A stretch of 50,532 bases of DNA from Pelagibacterales bacterium SAG-MED17 (GCA_014654115.1 JACWDO010000005.1:1-50532); one strand, 5' to 3'; counted from the stretch's first letter, positions 14,534-23,423 are shown. The notes: generated from the sequence alone by a model not told the origin. Numbers and translations are program-made.

Positions 14534-15614
14534 AAAACTCTTAATTTTTTTTTCAATTTTATTTTTTTTAATATCAAATTATTTAAATGCCGTAGAATTT
14601 AGAGGCGCTGGAGTTGAAACATATAAAGGATCATCTTCAAAAAAGAAAATAAATGAAGCGTTAACAGTAGCTACAGATAAGGCATGTAAAAATGCATTTA
14701 AGAAATACCTGCAAGGTATGGAGGAATCTAAAAGAACAATATTTATAAGTATTGAAGATCAAATTTACTCGAATTTATCTGAATACATGATTTGTGACAC
14801 TATAGTAGAAGAGGTAATTGACAAAAAACAGAAAAAAATTTCTATTGTTATGAAAGCAGTAATTGATGAAACAAGGCTGGATATTGAAATAAATAAAAGT
14901 TCAAAAATTTTTGATACTGATAGTTCTGAAAAATCTAAATTAGCTATGATATTTTTTTCAAGAACTGTTTCCTCTCAAAGAGAATTTGACAATAAAATAA
15001 CAAAAGTTGAAAAAAAATCAAAAGATATTGAAGTTGATGAGCAAGAGACTGATACAGGTATATCCTCTTCATCTACCGAAACAAATGTAACACAGAGTGG
15101 TGGAAGCAAATTAAAAAAAAGAGATATATCAGAATACGTCGTAGATGATAATGACACTGCTAAACTAGAGGCAAATATGAAAGAAATCTTTACAAAGGCA
15201 AGATTTGAGCCAGTTTCTGGACCAAGACAAGTAAGGAGAAAATGGAAAGACCTAAAAAATGGAATTATAGAATCTTTAGAAAATGGCGGTGGAATACCAG
15301 AAGAAGTTCAATGGGAAATTGAGGATATTTTGATTGAGAAAAATGTAAGTTATGTGGTGTTCGCCTATTTTGATGTTGGTATACCAGAAGTTTCCTCAAG
15401 CACAGGTAATACACTTGTAAACGTTGCACTTACTAAAGCAGAAATTATAAGATTAGGTGATGGTGATCCAGTTAGTTTAGGAACTATAGGTGGTATCGGA
15501 GAGAGAGGTGAAGGAAATAATTACGAAGTTGCAAAAAATAATGCTATCAAAAATTCAGCAAAAACTACTGCAAAAGAATTAGTTGCATTAATTAATAGCA
15601 AAGGAATTAATTAA
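14517..15614 (+). CDS. Exported FlgT_N-like protein with acidic spacer
   Basis: A 365-residue protein, signal to about residue 25. Its N-domain has the (V/I)E-x-x-G-x-G, then KKINEALTVATDKACKNAF pattern typical of FlgT_N/LPP20-type domains. A hydrophilic Ser/Glu/Thr spacer follows (about 165-200), then a second alpha/beta domain with SYVVFAYFDVGIP and AEIIRLGDGDPV, ending in a helix with EVAKNNAIKNSAKTTAKEL. It overlaps the upstream gene and abuts the lipoprotein gene with no gap. It may pair with the CsgG/FlgT-like protein at 11401; this is inferred from fold likeness and position. Confidence 0.65.
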   Translation: MKNVNKKLLIFFSILFFLISNYLNAVEFRGAGVETYKGSSSKKKINEALTVATDKACKNAFKKYLQGMEESKRTIFISIEDQIYSNLSEYMICDTIVEEVIDKKQKKISIVMKAVIDETRLDIEINKSSKIFDTDSSEKSKLAMIFFSRTVSSQREFDNKITKVEKKSKDIEVDEQETDTGISSSSTETNVTQSGGSKLKKRDISEYVVDDNDTAKLEANMKEIFTKARFEPVSGPRQVRRKWKDLKNGIIESLENGGGIPEEVQWEIEDILIEKNVSYVVFAYFDVGIPEVSSSTGNTLVNVALTKAEIIRLGDGDPVSLGTIGGIGERGEGNNYEVAKNNAIKNSAKTTAKELVALINSKGIN

Positions 15615-15950
15615 ATGAGAAAATTTATTGTTTTTTTATTTTTAGTATTTTTTTTAAATGGGTGTGCGACAGGAAATAAATTCGGTCAACAAACATGTAA
15701 GGAAATTCATGGTCAATTTACAAAAGCTGTAAAATGTCTTGAATTGAAGTTTGTAAACTTAAACCCCAAAAAAAATGAGCAATATAAAGATACATATAGC
15801 TTAACATTAAAAACCTTAGCAAACCAGGTATATGAAAACAAAATTAACAATACTCAAGCATGGCTTTTATATGATGATATAATCGAGGACTTTGAAGACG
15901 CTAAAGACAAACAAAAGTTTCTAATAAACACATTATCAAAATATAACTAA
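15615..15950 (+). CDS. Small lipoprotein of the envelope locus
   Basis: A 111-residue protein with a clear lipobox LNGC, lipidated at Cys17 if processed. The mature part is short, helical and charged, with two further cysteines (QQTCKEI and VKCLEL) that could form a disulfide. It is translated directly after the stop of the preceding gene. A likely outer-membrane anchor or accessory of the envelope locus; no family recognised. Confidence 0.72.
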   Translation: MRKFIVFLFLVFFLNGCATGNKFGQQTCKEIHGQFTKAVKCLELKFVNLNPKKNEQYKDTYSLTLKTLANQVYENKINNTQAWLLYDDIIEDFEDAKDKQKFLINTLSKYN

Positions 15951-15964
15951 TTTAAAAATTATAG

Positions 15965-16972
15965 TTAGTTCTTTGAATTATATTGAGGTTGTTTTGACTG
16001 TGGTCTGTTTTTATGATTTACAACGATTGATCCACCAACAACTTTAATATCATAACCCCAATTATCCCACCCTTTTAATGATAATGGTTCACCAAGTTTG
16101 TCCTCGAGTGTTCGTGGGTAAACATAACACCCTTCACTATCTCCATATTGAGCTCTCGCTTCCTCCATTTTCTTTTTAACTTCCATGTGCAAGTCTAATG
16201 GAACATTTAAATGTTGCCCAAGTAAGTAACTTAGGTTCATATCTTTGCATGCTAAATCCATTGTAAACCCTGCTTCATATTTTTGATTAAAAATGTGAGG
16301 TACAACTGTTTCCCACGCAAAAGAATTTCCAGCTGAGACACGTATTGCATCAAAAAAATTCTCTAAATCTAATCCTGCTCTTTTAGCAATCATCATGCAT
16401 TCAGAAGCTGCAACCATATTAGTAAAAGCAAGCATGTTTGAAACTACCTTTGCAATAGCTCCTGCCCCTATATCTCCACAAAGAACAACAACCTCACCAA
16501 TTGCATCTTGCAAAACTTCTTTCCATTTATCATATATTTCTTTATCTCCTCCAGCTAAGCAAACCATATTGTTATTTTGCAAAGCATGAACACCACCAGT
16601 TAGAGTAGCTTCCAACATTGAAACATCAAATGTTTTTGCTTTTTCTGCTAATTTTTGAGTTTGTTTAAAGTCAGTTGTAGATGTGTCTATCCAAACCATA
16701 CCTGAAGTTGCGTTATGTAGTAAACCTTCTTTTCCATCTACGGCTTCCAGGACATGCTCTGGTTTAGGTAGACATGTTAAGACCACGCTACATTTTCCAG
16801 CAAGGTCTTTGATAGAACTAGCTTTAGTAATATCTTCAGAAACATCATTTAGCTTATTTTTATCAATATCAAAAGCTACAATGTTATACTTTTTTGATTT
16901 GTACAAATTATTTAAAATTGGTAACCCTGCGTTTCCTAAACCAATCACTCCTATTGTTATGATATCGCTCAT
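15965..16972 (-). CDS. 3-hydroxyisobutyrate dehydrogenase-family oxidoreductase
   Basis: A beta-hydroxyacid dehydrogenase of the HIBADH/GarR family. Residues 8-15 form the dinucleotide-binding GVIGLGNAG turn, followed by FDIDKNKL, which ends in Asp and suggests NAD preference. Later come the substrate-binding LTGGVHALQ and the GAGAIAKVVSNML helix with the catalytic Lys. The C-terminus is about 35 residues longer than typical members. It precedes nothing on its strand for lack of space, and it follows the hydratase gene by 18 bases, so both may act on the same hydroxy or keto acid. The substrate cannot be read from sequence. GGAAA lies upstream of the ATG. Confidence 0.78.
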   Translation of the reverse strand: MSDIITIGVIGLGNAGLPILNNLYKSKKYNIVAFDIDKNKLNDVSEDITKASSIKDLAGKCSVVLTCLPKPEHVLEAVDGKEGLLHNATSGMVWIDTSTTDFKQTQKLAEKAKTFDVSMLEATLTGGVHALQNNNMVCLAGGDKEIYDKWKEVLQDAIGEVVVLCGDIGAGAIAKVVSNMLAFTNMVAASECMMIAKRAGLDLENFFDAIRVSAGNSFAWETVVPHIFNQKYEAGFTMDLACKDMNLSYLLGQHLNVPLDLHMEVKKKMEEARAQYGDSEGCYVYPRTLEDKLGEPLSLKGWDNWGYDIKVVGGSIVVNHKNRPQSKQPQYNSKN

Positions 16973-16990
16973 GATGTTTCCTTTCGTAAT

Positions 16991-17773
16991 TTAAATAAAT
17001 GTTGAGGTTACGTCTCCAAAAGCTGATGAGGTAACCTCTATCTGTTTCTTTTCATTAATTGGAACAGGAAATCCATAAGCCCCTGTTAAAATTAAATCGT
17101 TTTTTTTCAAAATATCTTTTGTTTTCGCTTTATCTTTCACTAACCACTCTATTTCTCCAAGCATATCAAAAGGCCATTTTTTATCTATCCATTTATCAAC
17201 TGCTTCATTGTCATAAACTAGTTTAAGATCTGTGATTTCATTGTTGTTTGGAACCTTATTTTCTGGACCTAGAATAACGCCAGCGTGAATTGCATTATTT
17301 GCTAAAAGTTCTGCGCCATTTGGAGGATCTCCATTAAAAACTAAATTATGTATTTCAATTAAGGGATAAATTGATTGAACAGATTCTAATATATAATCAA
17401 ATGATAATAATTCTGGATTAATATCTCTATTGAGTATAATTCCAAATTCTGCCTCCATAGCAGGATTAGAATAATCATTTTTATTAAGTTTCACTCCAGT
17501 TTGATGCAATTCACTTTTCCATAGATAGCCACTTGCAGGATGAGTAAAGCCCATTTTATTTTGTGTTTCTTTAGATACGCATCCTATTTTATAACCAATG
17601 ATTTCTTCACCTCTTTTTAACCTTAAGTCAGCAACTTTGGATTGGATTAGTAAAGCATCTTCATTAGTGATTTTAACTTTATCTTTAAATATCTGGCTAG
17701 GATTTTTTGTATCGTAATCCTCAAGTATTTTATTAGAATATTGATCTAATTCCTTTGAAGATAAACCGCTCAT
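16991..17773 (-). CDS. 2-keto-4-pentenoate hydratase-type enzyme (FAH superfamily)
   Basis: The 260-residue sequence has the family marks IGYKIGCVSKETQ (compare GYKIG-T), the metal-ligand pair in PAMEAEFGIIL, IEIHNLVF, and the LLANNAIHAGVILGP segment. MhpD-type enzymes add water to 2-keto-4-pentenoate in aromatic meta-cleavage; related enzymes act on other 2-keto acids. There are no other aromatic-degradation genes around it, so a different substrate is possible. It shares one base with the upstream DUF4149 gene and is followed by the dehydrogenase. Confidence 0.78.
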   Translation of the reverse strand: MSGLSSKELDQYSNKILEDYDTKNPSQIFKDKVKITNEDALLIQSKVADLRLKRGEEIIGYKIGCVSKETQNKMGFTHPASGYLWKSELHQTGVKLNKNDYSNPAMEAEFGIILNRDINPELLSFDYILESVQSIYPLIEIHNLVFNGDPPNGAELLANNAIHAGVILGPENKVPNNNEITDLKLVYDNEAVDKWIDKKWPFDMLGEIEWLVKDKAKTKDILKKNDLILTGAYGFPVPINEKKQIEVTSSAFGDVTSTFI

Positions 17774-18162
17774 TAAATTAGTAAAATTACTAAAAATATC
17801 ATTTGAATAAAATTAATAATTACGGACATAAAATGAGAATATTTAAATTTTTTATCTTGTTTTTCATCTCTGTATTTATTGATCAACGGCATTAATAAAT
17901 AATTTGAAGTAGCAAATAAAAGTGTAATTGCTAAAATTAGATAAAAATCTATTCCAAATTTACTCAATAATAAAAATATTACTAAAACTATTAAACATAT
18001 CCCAAGATTTACGTTGTAATAAAATGGAAATATTCTTCTTATAAATTTACGTGCATTTTCTTCATCTAATGTAGTAAACACAACAGGTGCTATAACAAAG
18101 GAAAAGAATAGCATTATTCCAAGAATCATTGATGTTAAGTAAATGCTTATTTGTTCAATCAT
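17773..18162 (-). CDS. DUF4149-like four-helix membrane protein
   Basis: A 129-residue protein with four hydrophobic segments (about 7-28, 50-66, 70-88, 107-128). Family-like features are FFSFVIAPVVFTTLDEENARKF followed by FPFYYNVN. This corresponds to the DUF4149/TMEM205-type group of inner-membrane proteins of unknown function. Its stop overlaps the hydratase start (TAATG). Confidence 0.7.
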   Translation of the reverse strand: MIEQISIYLTSMILGIMLFFSFVIAPVVFTTLDEENARKFIRRIFPFYYNVNLGICLIVLVIFLLLSKFGIDFYLILAITLLFATSNYLLMPLINKYRDEKQDKKFKYSHFMSVIINFIQMIFLVILLI

Positions 18163-18241
18163 AATTTAAAATACTAAATAAATTTTTATACTACATTTCA
18201 CAAAACGACGCTTATCATAAATTAAAATATAGATAATTATC

Positions 18242-19213
18242 CTATCTTTTAATTATTTTATCATATAAATCATTGGCACTTAGCCAACCATTCTCAAGCC
18301 TTGGTCCTCCAAACCAATCTGCACAAATTCCAAGACCACATTTTTTATCCCAATAACTTTTAACATTTATGGCTTTTGAATTAGATGAATATTTCCACCC
18401 ATGAATATGAGTAAAGTATATTTTTTTTATTTTAATATCTGTAAGCTTTTTAAATTTATTGATTAATATATTGATATAATATTTTCTTTTATTTCTATAA
18501 TTATCAGTATGCTTGTCCCCATATTTAAAAGTGCTTTGAAGTACCCATAAATCTTTATTATATTTAAATCTTCTTTTAGAATTCTCATATGAGACCCATC
18601 CTAAAGTTTCGTCGTTTGTAAAAAAACTGCTGGCTTTATTATTAGTTCTATTAGTCATTAGCAAAACTGTTAAGTTAGAATTCATTTTGACTTTATTTTT
18701 AAACAATTGAGTTTTAACAAATTTTTGTGAAAGTTTTTTTGATTGTAAAAACGGGGCTGTTAATATTAAGTTTTTTGATTGTATTTTTTTATCCTTAAAG
18801 GTTAAATTCCATATCCCTTTATCTCTTCTAATTCCTATTAACTCAGAATTAAGTGTATAATTTATTTTTGTTAAAAAATGTTTACTTATTTCGTTGTTTC
18901 CCTTAACACCAATTAATTTGATATGTTTTTTATCTTGCTTAACATTGTTATTTAAAAACTTATGCTCTCCATTCCATTTTTTAAGAACTTTTTGTTTTAT
19001 TAATTTTTTTGTAAATTTTTTAAATTCAATAGTTTTTGGAGATAAATATTGAAGACCGTGATCAAATCCAATATTATTTTTATACCTCTTAAAAGAACTT
19101 CTGCCTCCTACACCTTTGGCTTTATCAAATACATGAACTGTAGATTTTTTTCTTAAAAGATTAGCAATAGTTGAGCCAGAAATACCTGAGCCAATGATGC
19201 AATAATCAATCAC
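18242..19213 (-). CDS. Renalase-like FAD-dependent oxidoreductase
   Basis: The N-terminal FAD-binding motif IIGSGISGSTIANLL (residues 6-20) is followed by VFDKAKGVGGRSSFKR and GFDHGLQYLS, which closely follow the renalase/NAD(P)-dependent amine-oxidase group. The C-terminus has the matching CGLGICADWFGGPRLENGWLSA flavin-contact motif. The 323 residues fit the family. Bacterial renalases oxidise mis-reduced dihydro-NAD(P) isomers, but the substrate is not proven here. Ten bases separate it from the DUF4396 gene upstream. Confidence 0.8.
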   Translation of the reverse strand: MIDYCIIGSGISGSTIANLLRKKSTVHVFDKAKGVGGRSSFKRYKNNIGFDHGLQYLSPKTIEFKKFTKKLIKQKVLKKWNGEHKFLNNNVKQDKKHIKLIGVKGNNEISKHFLTKINYTLNSELIGIRRDKGIWNLTFKDKKIQSKNLILTAPFLQSKKLSQKFVKTQLFKNKVKMNSNLTVLLMTNRTNNKASSFFTNDETLGWVSYENSKRRFKYNKDLWVLQSTFKYGDKHTDNYRNKRKYYINILINKFKKLTDIKIKKIYFTHIHGWKYSSNSKAINVKSYWDKKCGLGICADWFGGPRLENGWLSANDLYDKIIKR

Positions 19214-19223
19214 TATCTAAATA

Positions 19224-19667
19224 TTAATGACAGGCTTGATTATATTTCTTTAGTCTCCAATAATTATAAGGCCAAGGAGTAACAAATCCAACTGATAACA
19301 TTATAGGCACAATCCACCAAGTAAGCATTGCACCGCCTGTTAATAGATAGTCTGTTATATTCATTGCAACTTCCATACTTATCATAGAAATAAAACTCAT
19401 TCCCAATGCTGTTTTTAATGCCTTTTGAAAAGTAAAGTTTTGCTTAATTAGAATAAATGTCTCTAAAATTATACTTGTTATTAATCCATTAACTATTGCT
19501 AAAATCATAATACTTAATACTGGGAAAGGAATTTTAGTTATTTGAAAAAACAATATGGTTCCAAAATCACCTATTGCACAACCTAATAAACACCAAGCAG
19601 TATTCTTAGCGCTTCTTCTCCAAGTGTGTTTACAATTCCAATTTAGTTTAAATGTTTCATCACTCAT
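19224..19667 (-). CDS. DUF4396 family membrane protein
   Basis: A 147-residue protein with hallmark blocks of DUF4396: WCLLGCAIGDFGTILF, INGLITSIILET-type sequence (here VNGLITSIILETF), MSFISMISMEVAMNITDY, and a C-terminal PWPYNYWRLKKYNQACH. Four membrane helices are visible. The conserved Cys, His, Met and Asp residues suggest metal handling, but this is not shown. It is first in the minus-strand run toward 15965. Confidence 0.8.
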   Translation of the reverse strand: MSDETFKLNWNCKHTWRRSAKNTAWCLLGCAIGDFGTILFFQITKIPFPVLSIMILAIVNGLITSIILETFILIKQNFTFQKALKTALGMSFISMISMEVAMNITDYLLTGGAMLTWWIVPIMLSVGFVTPWPYNYWRLKKYNQACH

Positions 19668-19774
19668 ATTTTATTCTTATCAAATTTTTAATAGTAATTG
19701 GTGTATAATATTGACGTATAATATGGTTAAAAATAAAGGTAATACTTTAAAATAGCTTATAAAAATATACTTCA

Positions 19775-20686
19775 ATGGACAAAATATTTCAAAAAATATG
19801 TGACCTTTATCCTCATTATAAAATAAATACCAAGATCAAAAAAAAAATCTTTTATATTATTTTTACTCTGTTTAAATCATTTATAATTGGACCAATTAAA
19901 CTTAATTTTGGAAAATTTTTTTTCTATTCTTACCCACAAAGAAAAAATTATAGCAGATCTCTACTAAGTAAAGTTACTTTACATGATGAGAGAGAAATCA
20001 ATTTTTTTATAAAGAATATCGATGACAAATCCATATTTATTGATTGTGGGGCAAATCAGGGTTTTTATACCATTCCAATAGCATCATCTAACAGAAATTG
20101 TAAGATAATAGCTTTTGAGCCTTCAATTCAAGAAATGGAATATTTAAATCAAAATATTTTATTAAATAATATTAAAAATATTGAAACCTCCTATTTAGGT
20201 ATTGGAGATAAAGAAGGTTCGTTCAAATTTAAAAACGATAATTTAGAAAAAAATTCAACAAAAGGTGGTTTGATTGTTGAAAATGAAAATGAAAAAAATG
20301 AAATCAAAATGATCGATGTTACAACATTAGATAAATTTATAGATAATCATAAATTAGATATTACCAGTGATACAAGGTTATTTATTAAAATTGATTTAGA
20401 GGGTTATGATATAAATGCTGTTTACGGTTCAAAAGATATAATTAAAAATTACTTTACAGTATTATTGGTAGAATTTTCTAAAATGGCAGTTGACAGTGAA
20501 ATATACTCAAAAAGTGATTTTGGTAACTTTTTAAAAGAGAACGATCTCTGTATCTTAGATACATCAGGAAATAAACTTACTTTAGATAACATTCATTCAA
20601 TGTTGGATAATCTGAAGGGAAACCATCAGGTCTGTGGAAACTTTATTGTTGTTAAAGAAAATTTAATTAAGAACTTAAACTTTTAA
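19775..20686 (+). CDS. FkbM family SAM-dependent methyltransferase
   Basis: A 303-residue protein. SAM motif I is IFIDCGANQGFYTIPIA (about residues 88-104), followed by IIAFEPSIQEMEYL and the C-terminal FIKIDLEGYDINAV block, all typical of FkbM methyltransferases. These O-methylate sugars, glycans or natural products. There is no glycosyltransferase cluster beside it. It has no close neighbours on its strand, and its acceptor cannot be predicted. Confidence 0.82.
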   Translation: MDKIFQKICDLYPHYKINTKIKKKIFYIIFTLFKSFIIGPIKLNFGKFFFYSYPQRKNYSRSLLSKVTLHDEREINFFIKNIDDKSIFIDCGANQGFYTIPIASSNRNCKIIAFEPSIQEMEYLNQNILLNNIKNIETSYLGIGDKEGSFKFKNDNLEKNSTKGGLIVENENEKNEIKMIDVTTLDKFIDNHKLDITSDTRLFIKIDLEGYDINAVYGSKDIIKNYFTVLLVEFSKMAVDSEIYSKSDFGNFLKENDLCILDTSGNKLTLDNIHSMLDNLKGNHQVCGNFIVVKENLIKNLNF

Positions 20687-20705
20687 ATATCTTTTTTTAA
20701 AACTT

Positions 20706-20774
20706 TTAAAGTATGTATTTATCACCTAAATACATTGCAAAAGCTATTGCAGCACCTAATAAAATATATTTCAT
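20706..20774 (-). CDS. Possible 22-residue membrane peptide
   Basis: A short frame reading MKYILLGAAIAFAMYLGDKY-plus-two residues, which would form one hydrophobic helix with charged ends. It sits alone in the 195-base gap after the FkbM gene. No good ribosome-binding site is seen, so it is only a candidate; the otherwise empty gap and good helix character argue for it. Confidence 0.28.
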   Translation of the reverse strand: MKYILLGAAIAFAMYLGDKYIL

Positions 20775-20881
20775 ATATTAATCTTATACCTAATAATCTG
20801 TGTTTAAAATGTGATTATTATTCATATTCGTAACGAAATTAGAACCTAATTATAACAAATCAATATTTTAGAGATAGAATC

Positions 20882-21454
20882 ATGAGATTATCATTATTCT
20901 TTTTTCTTCATTTAGTAGCCTTAGTTATCCTCCTAATTGTCCATCCACATGCTCGTGCAGATGATGGGTGGACAATTGATCAAAAGAGTAAGGAATATAT
21001 ATATTTAAGTAAAAATGGTGAGTTTCTTTATGGAGATAAATTAGTTTTCTCTATGAGCTACAAAGACTGTAATACTATTCATCAATTATTCACTGTTTTA
21101 ACTACAAAAAACATTAATGATATTAGTCATTTAAAAAATAAAAGGATACCAATATCCCTCAATAATAATGAGTTATCAGCTGAACTAATTTATATTCAAC
21201 CAATATTAGATGATAGAGCTTATTGGATAGTTTTTGAACTTGGAACATATGAAACTAAAAAATATGTAAAATTATTAAAGGGTTTCTTAGAAGAAAATGA
21301 AGCATATGAAATATCACTTTCAAATGGATTGAATTTTGAAGTAAAAAAATATTTCGATATCACTAAAAATAAATGGATTTTAGATAATTTTTCAGAAAAA
21401 TTTGATGAGACTTACAAACGTTGTGTAGAAAAGACAACTCATAAGGAGAGTTAA
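20882..21454 (+). CDS. Secreted two-cysteine protein, first of a tandem pair
   Basis: A 190-residue protein with a long hydrophobic signal ending near ARADDGW (about residue 26). The mature part is beta-rich and has two cysteines (63 in YKDCN, 181 in YKRCVEK), both kept in the neighbour at 21506, so a disulfide is likely. Shared landmarks are GDKL/GDKM, KDCN, the LTTKN/LTYKN strand and RIPI/KVPI. Its TAA overlaps the ATG of a 21-codon mini-ORF with a strong AAGGAG site. Family unknown; periplasmic or secreted. Confidence 0.68.
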   Translation: MRLSLFFFLHLVALVILLIVHPHARADDGWTIDQKSKEYIYLSKNGEFLYGDKLVFSMSYKDCNTIHQLFTVLTTKNINDISHLKNKRIPISLNNNELSAELIYIQPILDDRAYWIVFELGTYETKKYVKLLKGFLEENEAYEISLSNGLNFEVKKYFDITKNKWILDNFSEKFDETYKRCVEKTTHKES

Positions 21455-21519
21455 TGTTTGTTGGGATGGAAGCTTTAGTTATAATTAAAATAGCAGGTTT
21501 GTTCTTTGGTGTTTTTTAA
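21454..21519 (+). CDS. 21-residue coupled mini-ORF
   Basis: The stop of the first secreted-protein gene overlaps this ATG (TAATG). The mini-ORF is preceded by AAGGAGAG at 21443-21450, a far better ribosome site than most genes here have. It encodes MFVGMEALVIIKIAGLFFGV plus Phe, a hydrophobic helix. Its end overlaps the start of the next gene in a different frame, so it could couple translation of the pair or be a small membrane protein. Confidence 0.42.
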   Translation: MFVGMEALVIIKIAGLFFGVF

Positions 21520-22078
21520 AATCTTCAATTATTTCGTATTAATTACATCTATTTTGACAACGCTTACTTTTGCGAGTGAGGATGAATGGAATATACATGA
21601 TTTTGGCAGCTATATAGTAACTAGTGTACCTGGAGAAATATCACATGGAGATAAAATGAGATTTGTTCTTGAAAAAAAAGACTGCAATAAAATTGGAGTA
21701 ATGTTTTCTTTTCTTACTTATAAAAATTCAAAAGTACCTGAATTACAAGGAAGAAAGGTTCCAATAAAAATAAATGGATCTGATACATTAAATATTGCAG
21801 ATGTATTGCTGGTTAAACCAGCCTTTAGTAATATGGCATTTTTTGTAATGTTTGCTGCACCAGAATATTATCCATTAAACAAATTTACTGAAGGGATTAT
21901 GAAAGATTATAAAAAAGATAAAGTGTTCAGTATAATGTTAGCAAAGTCTGATGATTTTGATCCTGAAGAATATTTTGACCTTTTTTATAACAATTGGAAA
22001 ATAGATAAACTTCCAGAAAAGATTACTGAGGCATATCAAATGTGCACAGGTAAACCCAATAAAATTCTACAAGGTTAG
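21506..22078 (+). CDS. Secreted two-cysteine protein, second of a tandem pair
   Basis: Also 190 residues from the TTG at 21506 (a GTG at 21509 is equally possible; there is no ATG before the signal peptide). The signal ends near TFASED. Cys60 (KKDCN) and Cys180 (YQMCTGK) match Cys63 and Cys181 of the upstream paralogue. Similarity is strongest over GDKMRF, KDCNKI and the FLTYKN strand. The start lies inside the preceding mini-ORF, which suggests translational coupling. Function unknown. Confidence 0.65.
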   Translation: MVFFKIFNYFVLITSILTTLTFASEDEWNIHDFGSYIVTSVPGEISHGDKMRFVLEKKDCNKIGVMFSFLTYKNSKVPELQGRKVPIKINGSDTLNIADVLLVKPAFSNMAFFVMFAAPEYYPLNKFTEGIMKDYKKDKVFSIMLAKSDDFDPEEYFDLFYNNWKIDKLPEKITEAYQMCTGKPNKILQG

Positions 22079-22126
22079 AATTATAGTTATTGTCCTAGAG
22101 ACTATTTTGCTTCATCTAAAGAATAA

Positions 22127-23413
22127 TTAGTTCCAATATTTACCATTATTGAAGTCGAACTCTTTTAAAGAGTTCTCTTTAATTCTTACTGAATAACCAG
22201 GTTCTGTAGGAGTAACGTAGCATCCATTATCAATAATTGCAGGATTTTCAAAATGTTCTGCGCAGCTTTCTGCATATTCACATAAAAATAAATCGTTGTT
22301 TGTAATTATAAATTTATTAATCAAATTCAGATGTTGAACATATTCACACAAACCAACTCCACCTGCGTGAGGAATAACAGGCACATTAAATTTACTTGCC
22401 ATTAATAGTACAGGAATAATTTCATTAATACTTGCAATCCGGCAACTATCTATTTGACAGTAATCTAAAGATTTATTTTCAATAAATTGTTTAAACATTA
22501 CTTTATTTTGTATCATTTCACCTGTTGCTAATTTTATATCAGGATGTGCATCTTTTATTTTTTTAAAACCTAAAATATCATCCGGATTTGTTGGTTCTTC
22601 ATAAAACATAATATCAAACTGTTTTAACTTACTTATGTTTTCAATTGTTTCATTTACATTCCAGATTTGATTAGAGTCGACCATTAATTTATTCTCATTA
22701 CCAATTATACTTCTAATTAATTTGCATCTGTGAATATCTCTTTCTATATCCTGGCCAACTTTCATCTTAAAATGTGTCCATCCTTTTTTAAGATTTTCTT
22801 CTGCAAGAATAGTCATTTTCTCATCAGAGTAACCAAGCCAACCTACTGCCGTTGTGTAAGCGGGAAAAATAGTTGAGTTTAATGATGAGGTATCTTTTGG
22901 TAAATGTTTCTTATTTTTGCTAATAATATCTATTGCTTCAGATTTTGTTATAACGTCATCAAGATATCTGAATGAAAGTTTATCAACTAAGTCCCCAGCA
23001 TCTAAGTCAATGATGTACTGCCATAAAGGTTTTTTATGATATTTGGCAATTAAGTCCCAAATAGCATTAAAAAAAGCTGCTGCTGCAATATGAGTTACTC
23101 CTTTTTGTGGTCCAACCCATCTTAATTGACTGTGATCAGTAACTTTTTCCCAAATTAAAGAAATATCTTTTTCAATATCAATTATACTTTTGCCTTCGAT
23201 AAATTCTTTAAAATAGTCTATTGATTTACAACATAAATCATTACCCTTACCAAGTGTAAAAGTTAAGCCAATACCTGAAAGGTTTTTATCTTCTGTTTCA
23301 ATTGTAACATAGGCTGCAGAATAGTCACAATCTACGTGTATAGCATCTGTGCCAACATTTTCTTTAGAGGTTGGAAAGCGGATATCTTGAGTAGTGACTT
23401 TTACAACATTCAT
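22127..23413 (-). CDS. fucD: L-fuconate dehydratase (enolase superfamily)
   Basis: It dehydrates L-fuconate to 2-keto-3-deoxy-L-fuconate in oxidative L-fucose breakdown. The 428 residues show KMK at 216-218 (second Lys as catalytic base), metal ligands Asp246, Glu272 and Glu299, Asp322, and His349 in PHAGGVGLCEYVQ. The N-terminal DIRFPTS (10-16) and DYSAAYVTIETED are specific to the FucD group within the mandelate-racemase-like enzymes. No other fucose genes are adjacent; the pathway partners would have to lie elsewhere. It is 10 bases from azlD on the same strand. Confidence 0.87.
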   Translation of the reverse strand: MNVVKVTTQDIRFPTSKENVGTDAIHVDCDYSAAYVTIETEDKNLSGIGLTFTLGKGNDLCCKSIDYFKEFIEGKSIIDIEKDISLIWEKVTDHSQLRWVGPQKGVTHIAAAAFFNAIWDLIAKYHKKPLWQYIIDLDAGDLVDKLSFRYLDDVITKSEAIDIISKNKKHLPKDTSSLNSTIFPAYTTAVGWLGYSDEKMTILAEENLKKGWTHFKMKVGQDIERDIHRCKLIRSIIGNENKLMVDSNQIWNVNETIENISKLKQFDIMFYEEPTNPDDILGFKKIKDAHPDIKLATGEMIQNKVMFKQFIENKSLDYCQIDSCRIASINEIIPVLLMASKFNVPVIPHAGGVGLCEYVQHLNLINKFIITNNDLFLCEYAESCAEHFENPAIIDNGCYVTPTEPGYSVRIKENSLKEFDFNNGKYWN

Positions 23414-23423
23414 TAAAACAAAA

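Noticed and set aside
7756..15950. Flagellar or pilus locus
   Set aside because: No flagellar, pilin or secretion ATPase genes are present; only the FlgT-like fold suggests it.
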